Positions 27,265 to 35,981 of a DNA stretch of 64,000 nucleotides are shown piece by piece. Below the pieces are notes generated by a model. That model saw only the letters and a program-made list of their open reading frames with translations, did not search any database and was not told the origin of the DNA. The stretch's first letter is position 1. Every line of letters starts with the position of its first letter. The position numbers were made by a program, and so were the translations under genes. This DNA comes from Rubinisphaera italica (lineage in GTDB: Bacteria > Planctomycetota > Planctomycetia > Planctomycetales > Planctomycetaceae): assembly GCF_007859715.1 (NCBI RefSeq), contig NZ_SJPG01000001.1, positions 1,054,001 through 1,118,000 on the forward strand. The letters run 5' to 3'.

Positions 27265-28749
27265 ATGTGTGTTCGGAAACTTTTCACATTCGTTTTATTT
27301 CTCATTACGCATGGCTTGACTCCAGTCGTCGCCTGGTCGGAAATTCCCGAGGACTCTCCGCGTCGCACTGAAACGGTGAAATTGATTCAACAAATTGAAC
27401 CAGCGGTGGTCGCGATTTTCAGTCAATCGTCGGAAGGAGGTTCGAGTGGAAGTGGATCGATTATTCATCCGCACGGCTATGTGTTGACTTGTGATCATGT
27501 TGTGAGAGATCGTCCGGGGGTCGTCCTTGTCGGTGGCAAGCAAATCCGCCGTTATCGAATTGTGGCTCGATTGCCCGAAAAGGATCTGTCGATCATTCAA
27601 TATGCCCGACAGGAAAATGCCCCGTTCATCTCAATCGGGCAGAGTCTGGATATCATGACTGGTGAGCCAATTCTTGTGGGAGGGAATCCTGGTGGCCGTG
27701 GCATCGTTTTTACATCGGGCATCGTCAGTTCAAGATCAGTCGTCGCAAACATGCCGAATGCATTGGCTCAGGCTCAACTGGGCGGAGAGTATCGGGACAA
27801 ATTCATCCAGTTCGATGCGGCTTCTAATCGAGGAAATTCTGGAGGGCCGCTGTTCAATGCCCTGGGCGAGCAAATTGGAGTGGTTTCTGGAAAGAATTTC
27901 GACGAAGAAAACATCAATTACGCGGTCCCCGTTGAAACTTTGCGAAGTCATTTGAAAGCAATGATCGCTGCAGAAATACGCTCCGATATCTACACCGGAA
28001 TCGAATGCGATTATTCACATGAAGCAGCCGATGTGATTTCTGTGGCTCCAGAAAGTCCTGCCGGTAAAGCGGGATTACTGCCCGGGGATGTGATCACGAG
28101 TTTGAATGAATTCCCTGTAGATGATTCCCTCCATTGGCTGCTGTCACTGATGTATCGTAGCCCAGGAGAGATTATCGAATTGACCTATTTGCGAGATAAG
28201 GCAATGCATTCCATGAAATTCAAACTGGATTCTTATCCGCTCATTGAGCCTGTTGAGATTGACCAGGAATTATTGGAGCATGGGGGGACAGTCAAAATCT
28301 ATGAGGGCCAATTTGAAGTACTGCCTGAGTTGGAAAAAATGAAGCCGGTTCGAACAGTCTTATTCGAGGACTGGAAATCTCCAGAAGAAATTGCAGGACT
28401 TGAACATTATTTCGCCATGAGGATTGAAGGATATCTGTCTGTTCAAGATTCTGATGCGATTCAGTTCATTCTCGGTTCTGACGATGGCAGTCGATTAAGG
28501 ATTGATGGCCAGAACGTGATAGACAATCCCGGTCATCATCCTTATCAGCAAGAAAGTAACTGGGTGAGACTGGAGAAGGGTTTGCATAAAATCCGAATCG
28601 ATTACTTCGAATCGACTGGAGATTCTTCGCTCAAACTCCAGTGGAAAGTGGCTGGGAAAGATCCGGAAATCGTGCCTGCAAAATTAATATTTCGTAAGAA
28701 AATGGTCGAGCAAGACCTGAATAAAGACAGTGGAAACAAGAGTGAATAG
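27265..28749 (+). CDS. Exported trypsin-like protease with PDZ and PA14-like domains
   Basis: The 494-residue product is a Deg/HtrA-type serine protease joined to an uncommon C-terminus. After a signal peptide (cut near VVAWS) the triad is His78 in TCDHVV, Asp107 in EKDLSII and Ser192 in GNSGGP. A PDZ domain spans about 225-310 (VAPESPAGKAGLLPGDVITSLN). A PA14-like beta domain follows, roughly 330-480 (FILGSDDGSRLRIDGQNVIDN; GLHKIRIDYFESTGDSSLKLQW). PA14 domains bind carbohydrate in several families, so it may aim the protease at glycans or glycoproteins. The stop codon is immediately followed by the csaA start, implying co-translation. GAGGAAG precedes the start. Confidence 0.88.
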   Translation: MCVRKLFTFVLFLITHGLTPVVAWSEIPEDSPRRTETVKLIQQIEPAVVAIFSQSSEGGSSGSGSIIHPHGYVLTCDHVVRDRPGVVLVGGKQIRRYRIVARLPEKDLSIIQYARQENAPFISIGQSLDIMTGEPILVGGNPGGRGIVFTSGIVSSRSVVANMPNALAQAQLGGEYRDKFIQFDAASNRGNSGGPLFNALGEQIGVVSGKNFDEENINYAVPVETLRSHLKAMIAAEIRSDIYTGIECDYSHEAADVISVAPESPAGKAGLLPGDVITSLNEFPVDDSLHWLLSLMYRSPGEIIELTYLRDKAMHSMKFKLDSYPLIEPVEIDQELLEHGGTVKIYEGQFEVLPELEKMKPVRTVLFEDWKSPEEIAGLEHYFAMRIEGYLSVQDSDAIQFILGSDDGSRLRIDGQNVIDNPGHHPYQQESNWVRLEKGLHKIRIDYFESTGDSSLKLQWKVAGKDPEIVPAKLIFRKKMVEQDLNKDSGNKSE

Positions 28750-29088
28750 ATGGAGACGATCTCGTGGTCCGATTTTGAACGTGTCGAGCTGCGTGTTGGC
28801 ACGATAATTTCAGTTGAAGATTTTCCCGAGGCGCGCAAACCGGCTTATAAAATCGAAGTCGACTTCGGAGCAGAGATCGGTATCAAAAAGTCGAGTGCAC
28901 AGATTACGGACCTGTATTCCAAGGACGATTTAATGAATCGCCAGATTGTTGGCGTAGTCAATTTTCCGGCTAAGCAAATCGGCCCGGTCCGATCGGAATG
29001 CCTGATCACGGGATTTTATAATGACAATGGGGCAGTTGTGCTCGCTGTGCCGGAGCGGGCACTCGGAAACGGAACCAAACTTGCCTGA
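28750..29088 (+). CDS. csaA: CsaA-type tRNA-binding domain protein
   Basis: The 112-residue product is a stand-alone tRNA-binding domain (OB fold) as in CsaA. It has [11 protein letters not shown] at the start, [13 protein letters not shown], and the C-terminal [20 protein letters not shown]. CsaA proteins bind tRNA and have been linked to protein export with chaperone-like activity. The ATG directly follows the stop codon of the protease gene, so translation is probably coupled. Confidence 0.9.
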   Translation: METISWSDFERVELRVGTIISVEDFPEARKPAYKIEVDFGAEIGIKKSSAQITDLYSKDDLMNRQIVGVVNFPAKQIGPVRSECLITGFYNDNGAVVLAVPERALGNGTKLA

Positions 29089-29215
29089 TTTAATCATGAA
29101 CTCAGGCTTCTCTTTGTATAGAAGAAGTTGCGTGACACCCTGTGAACTCTGGTATTCTGTTTCAATCGTTTGCCAACTGTCCAATAATCACGTTCTGTCA
29201 TCAAGGATTTCAAAA

Positions 29216-29764
29216 ATGCCAACTGTGGACGATGTTCTTTTGTTGTTTCAGTCTCGTGGGGATTCTCAATATGGTGGCGAAGCGGTGACTCAGCAAGAGC
29301 ATGCATTGCAGGCCGCGACTCTCGCCGAGGCAGCGGGAGCCTCTGCCGCTCTTATCACAGCGGCCTTGCTCCACGATGTCGGTCATCTGTTGCATGATCT
29401 CCCAGAGGAATCTCCAGACCTGGGTCTCGATGATCATCACGAAGGTTCGGGGTATCACTATTTGAATTCGATTTTTCCTGTTGAGGTGACTGAACCGATC
29501 CGCTTGCATGTCGCAGCAAAGCGTTATCTCTGTGCAGTCGACCCGAACTACCAGTCATGCTTAAGTGAACCATCGATAGTGAGCCTGCAACTTCAGGGAG
29601 GAGCGATGAGTTCCGAAGAGGTTCGGGCATTCGACGAGAATCCTCATCGTGAAGCAGCGGTACGTCTTCGACGCTGGGACGACGAAGCAAAAGTCGCGAA
29701 CATGACCACCCCTCCGCTGTCATACTTCCAGTCCATAGTTCATTCGGCAGCGATTCCTATTTGA
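29216..29764 (+). CDS. PhnZ/TmpB-type HD-domain mixed-valence diiron oxygenase-like protein
   Basis: The 182-residue product matches HD oxygenases that cleave the C-P bond of hydroxylated aminophosphonates. The ligands line up well: Tyr19, Glu22 (YGGE), His29, His53-Asp54 (LLHDVGH), His75, His98 and Asp155/156 (RRWDDEA). As I recall PhnZ, these correspond to Tyr24, Glu27, His34, His58-Asp59, His80, His104 and Asp161, a nearly constant offset. The partner hydroxylase (PhnY or TmpA) is not in the window. The start at 29216 is supported by AAGGA at 29203-29207; an upstream open frame begins at 29021 but overlaps csaA. A related HD phosphohydrolase is the alternative. Confidence 0.82.
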   Translation: MPTVDDVLLLFQSRGDSQYGGEAVTQQEHALQAATLAEAAGASAALITAALLHDVGHLLHDLPEESPDLGLDDHHEGSGYHYLNSIFPVEVTEPIRLHVAAKRYLCAVDPNYQSCLSEPSIVSLQLQGGAMSSEEVRAFDENPHREAAVRLRRWDDEAKVANMTTPPLSYFQSIVHSAAIPI

Positions 29765-29801
29765 ATGACGAGCATTGGATTTCAAGTCAGGAAAACAAAA
29801 A

Positions 29802-29832
29802 CGAGTGTCACTGGCGAAACCAATGGCACTCG
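29802..29832. terminator. Bidirectional terminator between convergent genes
   Basis: CGAGTGTCA pairs with TGGCACTCG with small mismatches, extended by TGG/CCA around the loop. A-rich sequence on the left and T-rich on the right suit both strands. Confidence 0.65.
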
Positions 29833-29877
29833 TATTATCAAAATAATTCATGATTGAGACAGTTTGATTATTGTGGT

Positions 29878-30984
29878 TTATTCTTTGGCTTCTTTCTCCA
29901 GTTGTTCCAGAAAGCTGTCGATCTGCTTTTTGGCTTCCGGTTCATCAGATCCTATTTCAGCGGCTTTGCGTTGAACTTTCAAAGCTTCTTCCAGCTTTCC
30001 CTGTTTATGGAGTAAGCGCGCTCGGGTGTCCATGATTTCTGCATTTTCGGGATCTGCTTCCAGAGCCTTTTGAGTAATCTCCACAGCTGCAGCGATCATG
30101 ACATCATCCGACTGTCCTTGTTCTGACATTTGATAGATCATCCAGGCGAGGCGATTTTTAACCTCAGGAGAATCCTGAGTGTCTGCCACTTCTTTCAGAG
30201 CCTTGGCTCCTTTTTCTCCCCCGGCTTGAATCAGCATTTGAAGCTTCATACTTTCCAGCTGAGCTTTGGATTGAGCATCCAGAGCAATCTCCATCAGTTC
30301 TTCAAGCAGGCTGATGGCTTTTTCAGTATCGCCTGAGCGATAAGCGACCATCACATTCTGCATTCCGGCATCTAACTTCTGCTTGGCGACAAACTGCTCA
30401 GCAAAAGCACTTCGGTCCCAGTCCCCAGCGACCACCTGAGTCAGCGGCTCGTCCATCGTCATGGGATGTCCGATCCACTCAATCAATCCCGTTTTGCCCA
30501 CCAGAAACGCAGTCGGAATTCCATTCTGCCCGGCTGCCTGCATGTAATCTTTATTGACCGATCCATCGGGGTCAGTTGTCAGGCAGTAAGTCGAAGTTAG
30601 TTCTCCATATGTTTTTCCAGAATCATCTCCACGGACAGCTTTCGCCAGAAAAGAATTGACCGTTTCAAGAGGCTCATCACTAATACTGATTACCTGAACG
30701 TCTTGGTCGGCATACTTCTTTTGCAGTTCGCTGATATGGGGCATGCTCGCGACACAAGGTCCGCACCATGTTGCCCAGAATTCAACGATGTAGACATTCC
30801 CCTCTTTGAAGTCGGTGACATGTTCATACTTTCCATCGTTATCGGAGACCCAATGTTCAACATTGATGGCAGGGGCCTTTGATCCGATTGTCAGTAATTC
30901 ATCCTCAGCTGCCTGGGATGTGGGAATCGTGAAGTTCATCAGCCCAAATATGGCTAGCAGTGTGGTGAACTGTTTGAGTGACAT
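29878..30984 (-). CDS. TlpA-like periplasmic thioredoxin with C-terminal TPR region
   Basis: The 368-residue product has a signal peptide cut near SQAAED. A TlpA/ResA-type thioredoxin domain has WATWCGPC with the active cysteines at 74 and 77 and the cis-proline phrase NGIPTAFLV. About 170 helical TPR-like residues follow (ALEADPENAEIMDTRARLLHKQGKLEEALKVQRKA). Such proteins reduce disulfides in the periplasm, for example in apocytochromes; the TPR part may select a partner. I chose 30984 because AGAGGA lies six bases upstream of this ATG; a longer frame begins at 31035. Confidence 0.85.
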   Translation of the reverse strand: MSLKQFTTLLAIFGLMNFTIPTSQAAEDELLTIGSKAPAINVEHWVSDNDGKYEHVTDFKEGNVYIVEFWATWCGPCVASMPHISELQKKYADQDVQVISISDEPLETVNSFLAKAVRGDDSGKTYGELTSTYCLTTDPDGSVNKDYMQAAGQNGIPTAFLVGKTGLIEWIGHPMTMDEPLTQVVAGDWDRSAFAEQFVAKQKLDAGMQNVMVAYRSGDTEKAISLLEELMEIALDAQSKAQLESMKLQMLIQAGGEKGAKALKEVADTQDSPEVKNRLAWMIYQMSEQGQSDDVMIAAAVEITQKALEADPENAEIMDTRARLLHKQGKLEEALKVQRKAAEIGSDEPEAKKQIDSFLEQLEKEAKE

Positions 30985-31233
30985 CGAAAATCCTCTCTGA
31001 TTGAATAGCAGGCGAAATTCTCCCTCGCATGCCACTCATCTATTCGGTCACATAGCCAAATATTATCGATGAAACGGTGACATGAAGCTTACATTGATAA
31101 TACCGTATTAATATTCCATTGGAACAGTTACCGGGGAAATTCTTATCAGTCGACTCCATCATGAGTGAACCCTCAACGTCTTCCCGTGTCAGGATCGAAA
31201 CAACTTCACCACTCTGTTTTAAGGAGGTGTATC

Positions 31234-31281
31234 ATGCAGCACTCATACGAGAACCACCACAACGAACAGCCATTTTTTTGA
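31234..31281 (+). CDS. Short 15-residue reading frame upstream of the SEC-C gene
   Basis: A strong AAGGAGGTG at 31221-31229 precedes ATG at 31234. The frame encodes [15 protein letters not shown] and stops at TGA (31279-31281), right after a run of seven T at 31273-31279. Four bases later the SEC-C gene starts with no ribosome binding site of its own. With one T fewer, or a +1 shift at TTT-TGA, the two frames would join into a 72-residue protein. It is either a coupling leader peptide or the true N-terminus of the SEC-C protein. Confidence 0.55.
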   Translation: MQHSYENHHNEQPFF

Positions 31282-31285
31282 GACG

Positions 31286-31453
31286 ATGAGCAAACGCCGT
31301 CGGGGATTTCCTTCCGAAAAGCAGGTCAAATGGGGCCTGCGAATTGTCCACGGCCATAAAGTTCTGGAAGAAAAGCTCGGCAGAAACGACCTCTGCCCCT
31401 GCGGTTCCGGCCAACGCTTCAAAAAGTGCTGCCTGAAGAAAGGTTGCTTTTGA
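31286..31453 (+). CDS. Small SEC-C motif zinc-binding protein
   Basis: The 55-residue product begins [17 protein letters not shown] and ends in the SEC-C motif [13 protein letters not shown], the zinc-binding tail known from SecA and many small proteins. A basic N-terminus suggests nucleic acid or ribosome contact. The gene lacks its own Shine-Dalgarno and depends on the short frame just upstream, either by re-initiation or because the two are really one gene. A strong terminator follows at 31510, so it forms a short independent transcription unit. Confidence 0.78.
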   Translation: MSKRRRGFPSEKQVKWGLRIVHGHKVLEEKLGRNDLCPCGSGQRFKKCCLKKGCF

Positions 31454-31509
31454 CGGCGTCAACCGGGATCACTACTTTTAGGGATTGAACATCTCGAATA
31501 ACAAAAGAA

Positions 31510-31547
31510 AGCCCACCCGGTTGTAAGTAATCGGATGGGCTTTTTTT
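31510..31547 (+). terminator. rho-independent terminator after the SEC-C gene
   Basis: AGCCCACCCG pairs with CGGATGGGCT with one mismatch, followed by seven T. Confidence 0.82.
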
Positions 31548-31589
31548 GTATGTTTGTTGGTGAATCATCAGGTTTTCAAGGTATGTGCT

Positions 31590-31718
31590 ATGACGACTTT
31601 AATTCTCTGATCTCGACATACTGATGACAATCAGGCTCTCTGGAGAGCTGCGATAAGCAGAGATTGGTTTGTTGTCAGAGCACGAGGAATTCGCCTGCCC
31701 GAAATTGATGATGACGAA
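31590..31718 (+). pseudogene. Interrupted 5' end of the ATP-grasp gene (in-frame TGA at 31608)
   Basis: From ATG 31590, with AAGG eight bases upstream, the frame reads MTTLIL, then TGA at 31608-31610, then SRHTDDNQALWRAA and onward without another stop into the ATP-grasp protein. The part after the stop has clear coding character and no ATG or GTG before 31719. The TGA therefore appears to break a formerly complete gene, or is read through. Re-initiation at GTG 31719 would lose about 43 residues. Confidence 0.7.
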
Positions 31719-32318
31719 GTGATTATTTACGTTGAGTCTTTATATGCACCAACGATTGCCGAAATGGTTGGTCGCAGATTACTCGATCTTCCGGAAGACT
31801 GGCTGGTAAAATTACCTTATGAATTCCGCCATCGAGATATTCAATTAATGACATTGGGGGAAGCAAGAAAACTAAGTCGACCTCGTTTTATCAAACCTCC
31901 CAATGACAAATCATTCACGGCTCAAGTCTATGAGACTGGAGCGAATCTTCCATTAGATTATGAAAATGATCAAGCAGTATTAGTCATTGAACCTGTTCAG
32001 TGGCGATCCGAGTTTCGTTGCTTTTGTTTAGATGGCAATGTGTTGACACTTTCGCCTTATCTAAGAAATGGTGTCTTGGCTAAGGGCACGAATTATGAAG
32101 CGACAGAATTTGAATTCAATCAGGCTATCGAATTTGCTGAGAAAGCACTTTCTGCCACGATGAGTTTTACGCCACGAGCCGTTGTTATTGATGTTGGCCA
32201 AATCGAAGGACAGGGTTGGTCTGTTGTTGAAGCCAATGCCGCTTGGGGATCCGGCATTTATGGGTGTAATCCTGATTTAGTTTTAGATGTGATACGTTGT
32301 TCCACAATACGAGTCTGA
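31719..32318 (+). CDS. ATP-grasp domain protein, R2K-clade type, N-terminally truncated
   Basis: The 199-residue frame from GTG carries an ATP-grasp core. The substrate-side phrase is RFIKPPNDKSFTAQVYETG, followed by EPVQWRSEFRCFCLDG, and the metal-binding end reads VIDVGQIEGQGWSVVEANAAWGSG with its Asp, Glu and Asn. R2K ATP-grasp enzymes are predicted to ligate amino acids or peptides, and I recall that some occur beside RNA-repair genes. The GTG has no ribosome binding site; the natural start is probably at 31590, upstream of an in-frame TGA. It ends 15 bases before the RNA ligase gene, so the three genes look like one operon. Confidence 0.75.
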   Translation: MIIYVESLYAPTIAEMVGRRLLDLPEDWLVKLPYEFRHRDIQLMTLGEARKLSRPRFIKPPNDKSFTAQVYETGANLPLDYENDQAVLVIEPVQWRSEFRCFCLDGNVLTLSPYLRNGVLAKGTNYEATEFEFNQAIEFAEKALSATMSFTPRAVVIDVGQIEGQGWSVVEANAAWGSGIYGCNPDLVLDVIRCSTIRV

Positions 32319-32333
32319 CAGGGAGAAATTGCA

Positions 32334-33074
32334 ATGGGAACCTCACACGGTGACTTCACCAAGTATCCCCGTACGCCTCATCTGTTTGGTTCGAAGGGGA
32401 CTGATGACGATAAGCATTTGAACGAAGTGGAATCACTACGCTTTCTGGCGGATGATTCTTTGATCGTAGAAGAAAAGATCGATGGCACAAATGTCGGTAT
32501 TCATTTTCTGGAATCTGGTGAGATGGTGCTGCAATGTCGAGGCCATCTCATTACTGAAGGGATGCATCCACAATACGATCTGTTCAAACAATGGGCAGCT
32601 GTAAAACGAAATATGCTTGAGCAGAAGTTGGAGAATCGTTTCATCCTTTTTGGAGAATGGGTGTATGCCAGACATTCGATACTCTATCAAAATTTGACTC
32701 ATTATTTCTTCGAATTCGATATCTACGACAAACAGCAGCAATTATTTCTCGATTTGACTCAACGACTCGCCATGCTCGCTGATACTGGGATCGAGACCGT
32801 ACCAATCATTTACACCGGTTCATTGAAACGTGATGAGTTGGATGATTTGATTGGCCCCTCTCGTTTTGACAGTCAATTCGAAAACCCAGCAACAAATCAG
32901 AACGATAATCTTATGGAGGGGCTTTATCTGCGAACAGAGGCCGAAGGGGCTGTTACAGGACGAGCGAAATTTGTGCGACCTGAATTTGTGGAAAAGATTA
33001 AGCAGAGCACACATTGGCAACATGAGCAGATGGTGCCGAATCTATTGGCCGAGAATGTGGATATCTGGTCATGA
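32334..33074 (+). CDS. RNA ligase family protein (nucleotidyltransferase)
   Basis: The 246-residue product carries the motifs of ATP-dependent RNA ligases. Motif I is EKIDGTN with catalytic Lys48, motif III is [13 protein letters not shown], motif IV is MEGLYLRTE and motif V is [10 protein letters not shown]. These enzymes adenylate the lysine and then join 3'-OH and 5'-phosphate RNA ends. There is no extra C-terminal domain, so this is a minimal catalytic core. GGGAG precedes the ATG by about seven bases. The stop overlaps the start of the HD-kinase gene by four bases (ATGA), which implies coupled translation of the end-healing and sealing enzymes. Confidence 0.88.
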   Translation: MGTSHGDFTKYPRTPHLFGSKGTDDDKHLNEVESLRFLADDSLIVEEKIDGTNVGIHFLESGEMVLQCRGHLITEGMHPQYDLFKQWAAVKRNMLEQKLENRFILFGEWVYARHSILYQNLTHYFFEFDIYDKQQQLFLDLTQRLAMLADTGIETVPIIYTGSLKRDELDDLIGPSRFDSQFENPATNQNDNLMEGLYLRTEAEGAVTGRAKFVRPEFVEKIKQSTHWQHEQMVPNLLAENVDIWS

Positions 33075-34198
33075 ACTGGGAACAACTCAAAATGAAATCC
33101 CTGGAGGACATTACCGCTTGGGCAGAAACCCAATCGTGGTGTTTGGCGATGTCCGAATGCGCTCAGGATGCAGAGTGGCATTCGGAAGGTGATGTCTGGA
33201 CGCACACAAAAATGGTGCTGGATCAACTATTCGAGCTTGAGGAGTGGCCTTCACTTTCAAATCATGAGCAAATCGTTCTGATCTTTACTGCATTATTTCA
33301 CGATGTCGCCAAACCTCTGACAACGGAAGTTGACTCGGAGACAGGTCGTGTTCGCTCACCAAAACACGCAGTGAAAGGAGAACACGTGGCTCGAAAAGTT
33401 CTTCGAGAACTGGAGTGTGATCTGGCGACACGTGAAGAGATCGCCCGGCTGGTTCGTTACCACGGACGTCCTGCATTTCTACTGGAGCGAGAGGAGCCGG
33501 CTCATGAAGTGGTTCGTCTTTCATGGCTGGTTAATAACAAGCTTCTGTACCTGTTTGCATTGGCGGACACTCGAGGTCGAGATACTGAATCGATGTCGCG
33601 ACCGGAAGAGAATCTGTATTTCTGGAAGATGATGGCACAGGAGTCCAATTGTTATACCCAGCCGTTTTCTTTCGCAAATGACCATGCCCGCTTTTTATTT
33701 TCCCAGCAGCAGAAGCCCAATCTCCATTATGTTCCGCATGAAGATTATTCATGCACTGTAACACTGATGGTCGGTCTTCCCGGCAGCGGCAAAGATACCT
33801 GGCTGTCCCGGCATCGTCACGATTTTCCCGTGGTTTCGCTCGATGATATTCGTGATGAACTAGATGTGGATCCAACTGACAACCAGGGACAGGTCGCACA
33901 ACTCGCGAGAGAACGTTGCCGGGAGTTACTCCGCGCAGGAACGTCCTTTGCCTTTAACGCGACAAACACGATGAAACTGACGAGAACCCGCTGGGTTGAT
34001 CTCTTTGCAGATTACAATGCAAGAATCGAGATAGTATTTCTAGAGCCAAAATTTGATCATATTCTTCGACAAAACAAATCCCGCAGCAAAGTTGTGCCAG
34101 ATAGAGTTATCCATAGGCTGGCTGAGAAATGTGAACCGCCAACATGGCTAGAATGTCATCAACTGATTGTAACAGATGGTCAATCGCATCAAGCTTGA
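33071..34198 (+). CDS. HD phosphoesterase fused to polynucleotide 5'-kinase (HD-Pnk)
   Basis: The 375-residue product joins two end-healing domains. The N-terminal HD domain has His45, His77-Asp78 (LFHDVAKP), His105, His130 (RYHGRP) and Asp165. The C-terminal P-loop kinase has GLPGSGKDT at 234-242, SLDDIRDEL with Asp257/Asp258/Arg260, and [11 protein letters not shown]. This order is that of Runella slithyformis HD-Pnk, which removes 2',3'-phosphates and phosphorylates 5'-OH ends. With the overlapping ligase gene it would heal and seal broken RNA. Its last ten bases overlap the end of the convergent AAA+ gene. Confidence 0.9.
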   Translation: MNWEQLKMKSLEDITAWAETQSWCLAMSECAQDAEWHSEGDVWTHTKMVLDQLFELEEWPSLSNHEQIVLIFTALFHDVAKPLTTEVDSETGRVRSPKHAVKGEHVARKVLRELECDLATREEIARLVRYHGRPAFLLEREEPAHEVVRLSWLVNNKLLYLFALADTRGRDTESMSRPEENLYFWKMMAQESNCYTQPFSFANDHARFLFSQQQKPNLHYVPHEDYSCTVTLMVGLPGSGKDTWLSRHRHDFPVVSLDDIRDELDVDPTDNQGQVAQLARERCRELLRAGTSFAFNATNTMKLTRTRWVDLFADYNARIEIVFLEPKFDHILRQNKSRSKVVPDRVIHRLAEKCEPPTWLECHQLIVTDGQSHQA

Positions 34199-35619
34199 TT
34201 ATTCGCTGCTCCCAGAAGTTTCAGATTGAGATTCCCTCCCTGAAACAACATTTCATTGAGTGCCTGGTCGATGTTGGAATGAGTGATTTCACCAATACCA
34301 TTCGCCTCAATATGAAATTGAACGATACGCCGGAGCAACTCTTTGATGAAAGCAGCACTAACTTCAGCGGTTCTGCTGGTAATTTCTTTGATATTGTCTT
34401 CCGAGAGTGAAAGCCCTTGAGAATAGAGTTGGACAAGCTTCATACGACCAGTTTCGTCGGGAAGTGGAAATTCGATCGCCTGGTCAATTCGGCCAGGTCG
34501 TGAAGCCAGAGCCGCTTCAAGAGTTTCCGGACGATTCGTCGTCAGAATAAACAGGATATCTGCTTCCTCATTCAGCCCATCCATTTCATTAAGAAGTTTA
34601 TTCAGCATGACTTCTTCACAAGCACTGTTCATGTTGCTGCGATTCCGGGCGATCAGGTCGACATCTTCGATAATCACGATGCTCGGCTGTAACAATCGGG
34701 CAAGTGTCATATATTCACCTAACAATCCCACTTGTTCGGCTGAGATGAGTAGTGTCGTATGACCTTCAAGGGCTCGGGCGAGATAATGAATGGTATGGGT
34801 TTTTCCTGTTCCCGGAGGCCCGTAGAAGAGTAATCCTTTGCGAGTTGCCTGATGAAAACGGGAAAGTTGATCACGTTGTTTCACAAACTGAATGACATTG
34901 CGTTCCAGTAATGAAATCGTCTCCTCAGGGAGAATCACCTGATCTCGCTCAACGTGTCGAAGTTGATGCACTTTGATCCCCTTGGATTGTCCGGAATAAG
35001 AATGCCGGGACTCTTCCAGTGAAAGGATCTTTCCCCGGTAGGATTCTGCTTTGAGCACAGACTCTTCCAATTGATTGAAAAAGCTCTGTACGATTTGTGT
35101 CCCTTCGGGAGTATTAGGAGTTCCGACTTGATATTGAATTCCGGTGATCTGTCCATAATGTCCAGCAGGTGACAGCAAAACGACAAATTTCAAGCCCTCT
35201 TTTTCGAGTAGCCACAACCCATTTTTCAAGACACGAACTGGTTGGTCTTCACCAATATCCAGCTCTTCATATTCTGGAGGAGTAGAAATGGTTGGATTGT
35301 GCTCACTTTGAGAGATACATCCCGTAAGCGTGACTGACTCATGAGAATATTCATTTCGAACTCCGCAAAAATGACGGATGTGAATCTGACCGCCAAACAC
35401 GCGGTCGATCTCCCGTTGCAGGTCGGCTCTCATTCGAAACGGGAATTGCCGTTCTGTGATTGTGATGTTATTCAGAGGAAGAGGATGGAAGTGGCTGCTC
35501 AATAGATGAGACACGGAGTTTTCCGTTGACACTTCTTTTTGAGCCAGTTTCCTGGTGACGAGGACGGAAACGATTGCCCCCACAACCAGACCTAGTAATA
35601 GCCATCCCAGAGAATCCAT
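34189..35619 (-). CDS. Membrane-anchored AAA+ ATPase
   Basis: The 476-residue product has an N-terminal membrane helix (residues 3-22), a 200-residue region without a known motif, and one AAA+ module. Walker A is [11 protein letters not shown], Walker B is IVIIEDVD, sensor 1 is ILTTNRPE, and an Arg-finger region ASRPGRIDQ follows. The module resembles FtsH/Bcs1/p97-type remodelling ATPases, but no protease domain follows. It faces the RNA-repair genes and overlaps the HD-kinase end by ten bases, a tight tail-to-tail arrangement. A functional link to RNA repair is only suggested by position. Confidence 0.85.
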   Translation of the reverse strand: MDSLGWLLLGLVVGAIVSVLVTRKLAQKEVSTENSVSHLLSSHFHPLPLNNITITERQFPFRMRADLQREIDRVFGGQIHIRHFCGVRNEYSHESVTLTGCISQSEHNPTISTPPEYEELDIGEDQPVRVLKNGLWLLEKEGLKFVVLLSPAGHYGQITGIQYQVGTPNTPEGTQIVQSFFNQLEESVLKAESYRGKILSLEESRHSYSGQSKGIKVHQLRHVERDQVILPEETISLLERNVIQFVKQRDQLSRFHQATRKGLLFYGPPGTGKTHTIHYLARALEGHTTLLISAEQVGLLGEYMTLARLLQPSIVIIEDVDLIARNRSNMNSACEEVMLNKLLNEMDGLNEEADILFILTTNRPETLEAALASRPGRIDQAIEFPLPDETGRMKLVQLYSQGLSLSEDNIKEITSRTAEVSAAFIKELLRRIVQFHIEANGIGEITHSNIDQALNEMLFQGGNLNLKLLGAANNQA

Positions 35620-35981
35620 GTTTTTCTCCTGTCATCTTCGGTTAATAAATCAGAGAAAAGTTACTGACTCCACTCTAAAATTTCCTGATAGTATGACACG
35701 ATGAGAGAACCATGGCTCACTGGTTTCTCTCAAATGTTCAGGGAATCCATTAAAATTATGACTTAAGAATTCATAATCCTTGATTTGTTTTACCTGGAAC
35801 AAGGTCGTCTGCAATAAAATAATGGCTTGAGGGTAAGTCCTACGGAATCAGTCTACCTTTATGAAATTATGAAGCCATGCTTCACCAGAAACCTGTATAG
35901 ATCGTTCGGATCAGATTCATTATATTTACACAAATATGTTGAATTTGGCAGCTTTATCATCTTAGAGCAAAGGAATGCCCT
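35620..35981. other. Divergent promoter region, about 360 bp
   Basis: This region separates the AAA+ gene and the glycan locus, which point away from each other. An imperfect stem (GAGAGAACCA with TGGTTTCTCTC, 35703-35731) lies within 90 bases of the AAA+ start and could be an operator or RNA element. No T-run accompanies it. No further gene is apparent. Confidence 0.5.

Noticed and set aside
31232..31462. Reverse-strand 76-codon frame opposite the SEC-C gene
   Set aside because: It is the mirror of the SEC-C coding frame; the forward strand has the zinc motif, a strong ribosome binding site and a terminator.
31602..31612. The in-frame TGA could encode selenocysteine
   Set aside because: The stop falls near the extreme N-terminus of an ATP-grasp protein at a position not expected to be redox-active, and no SECIS-like hairpin was recognised just downstream.
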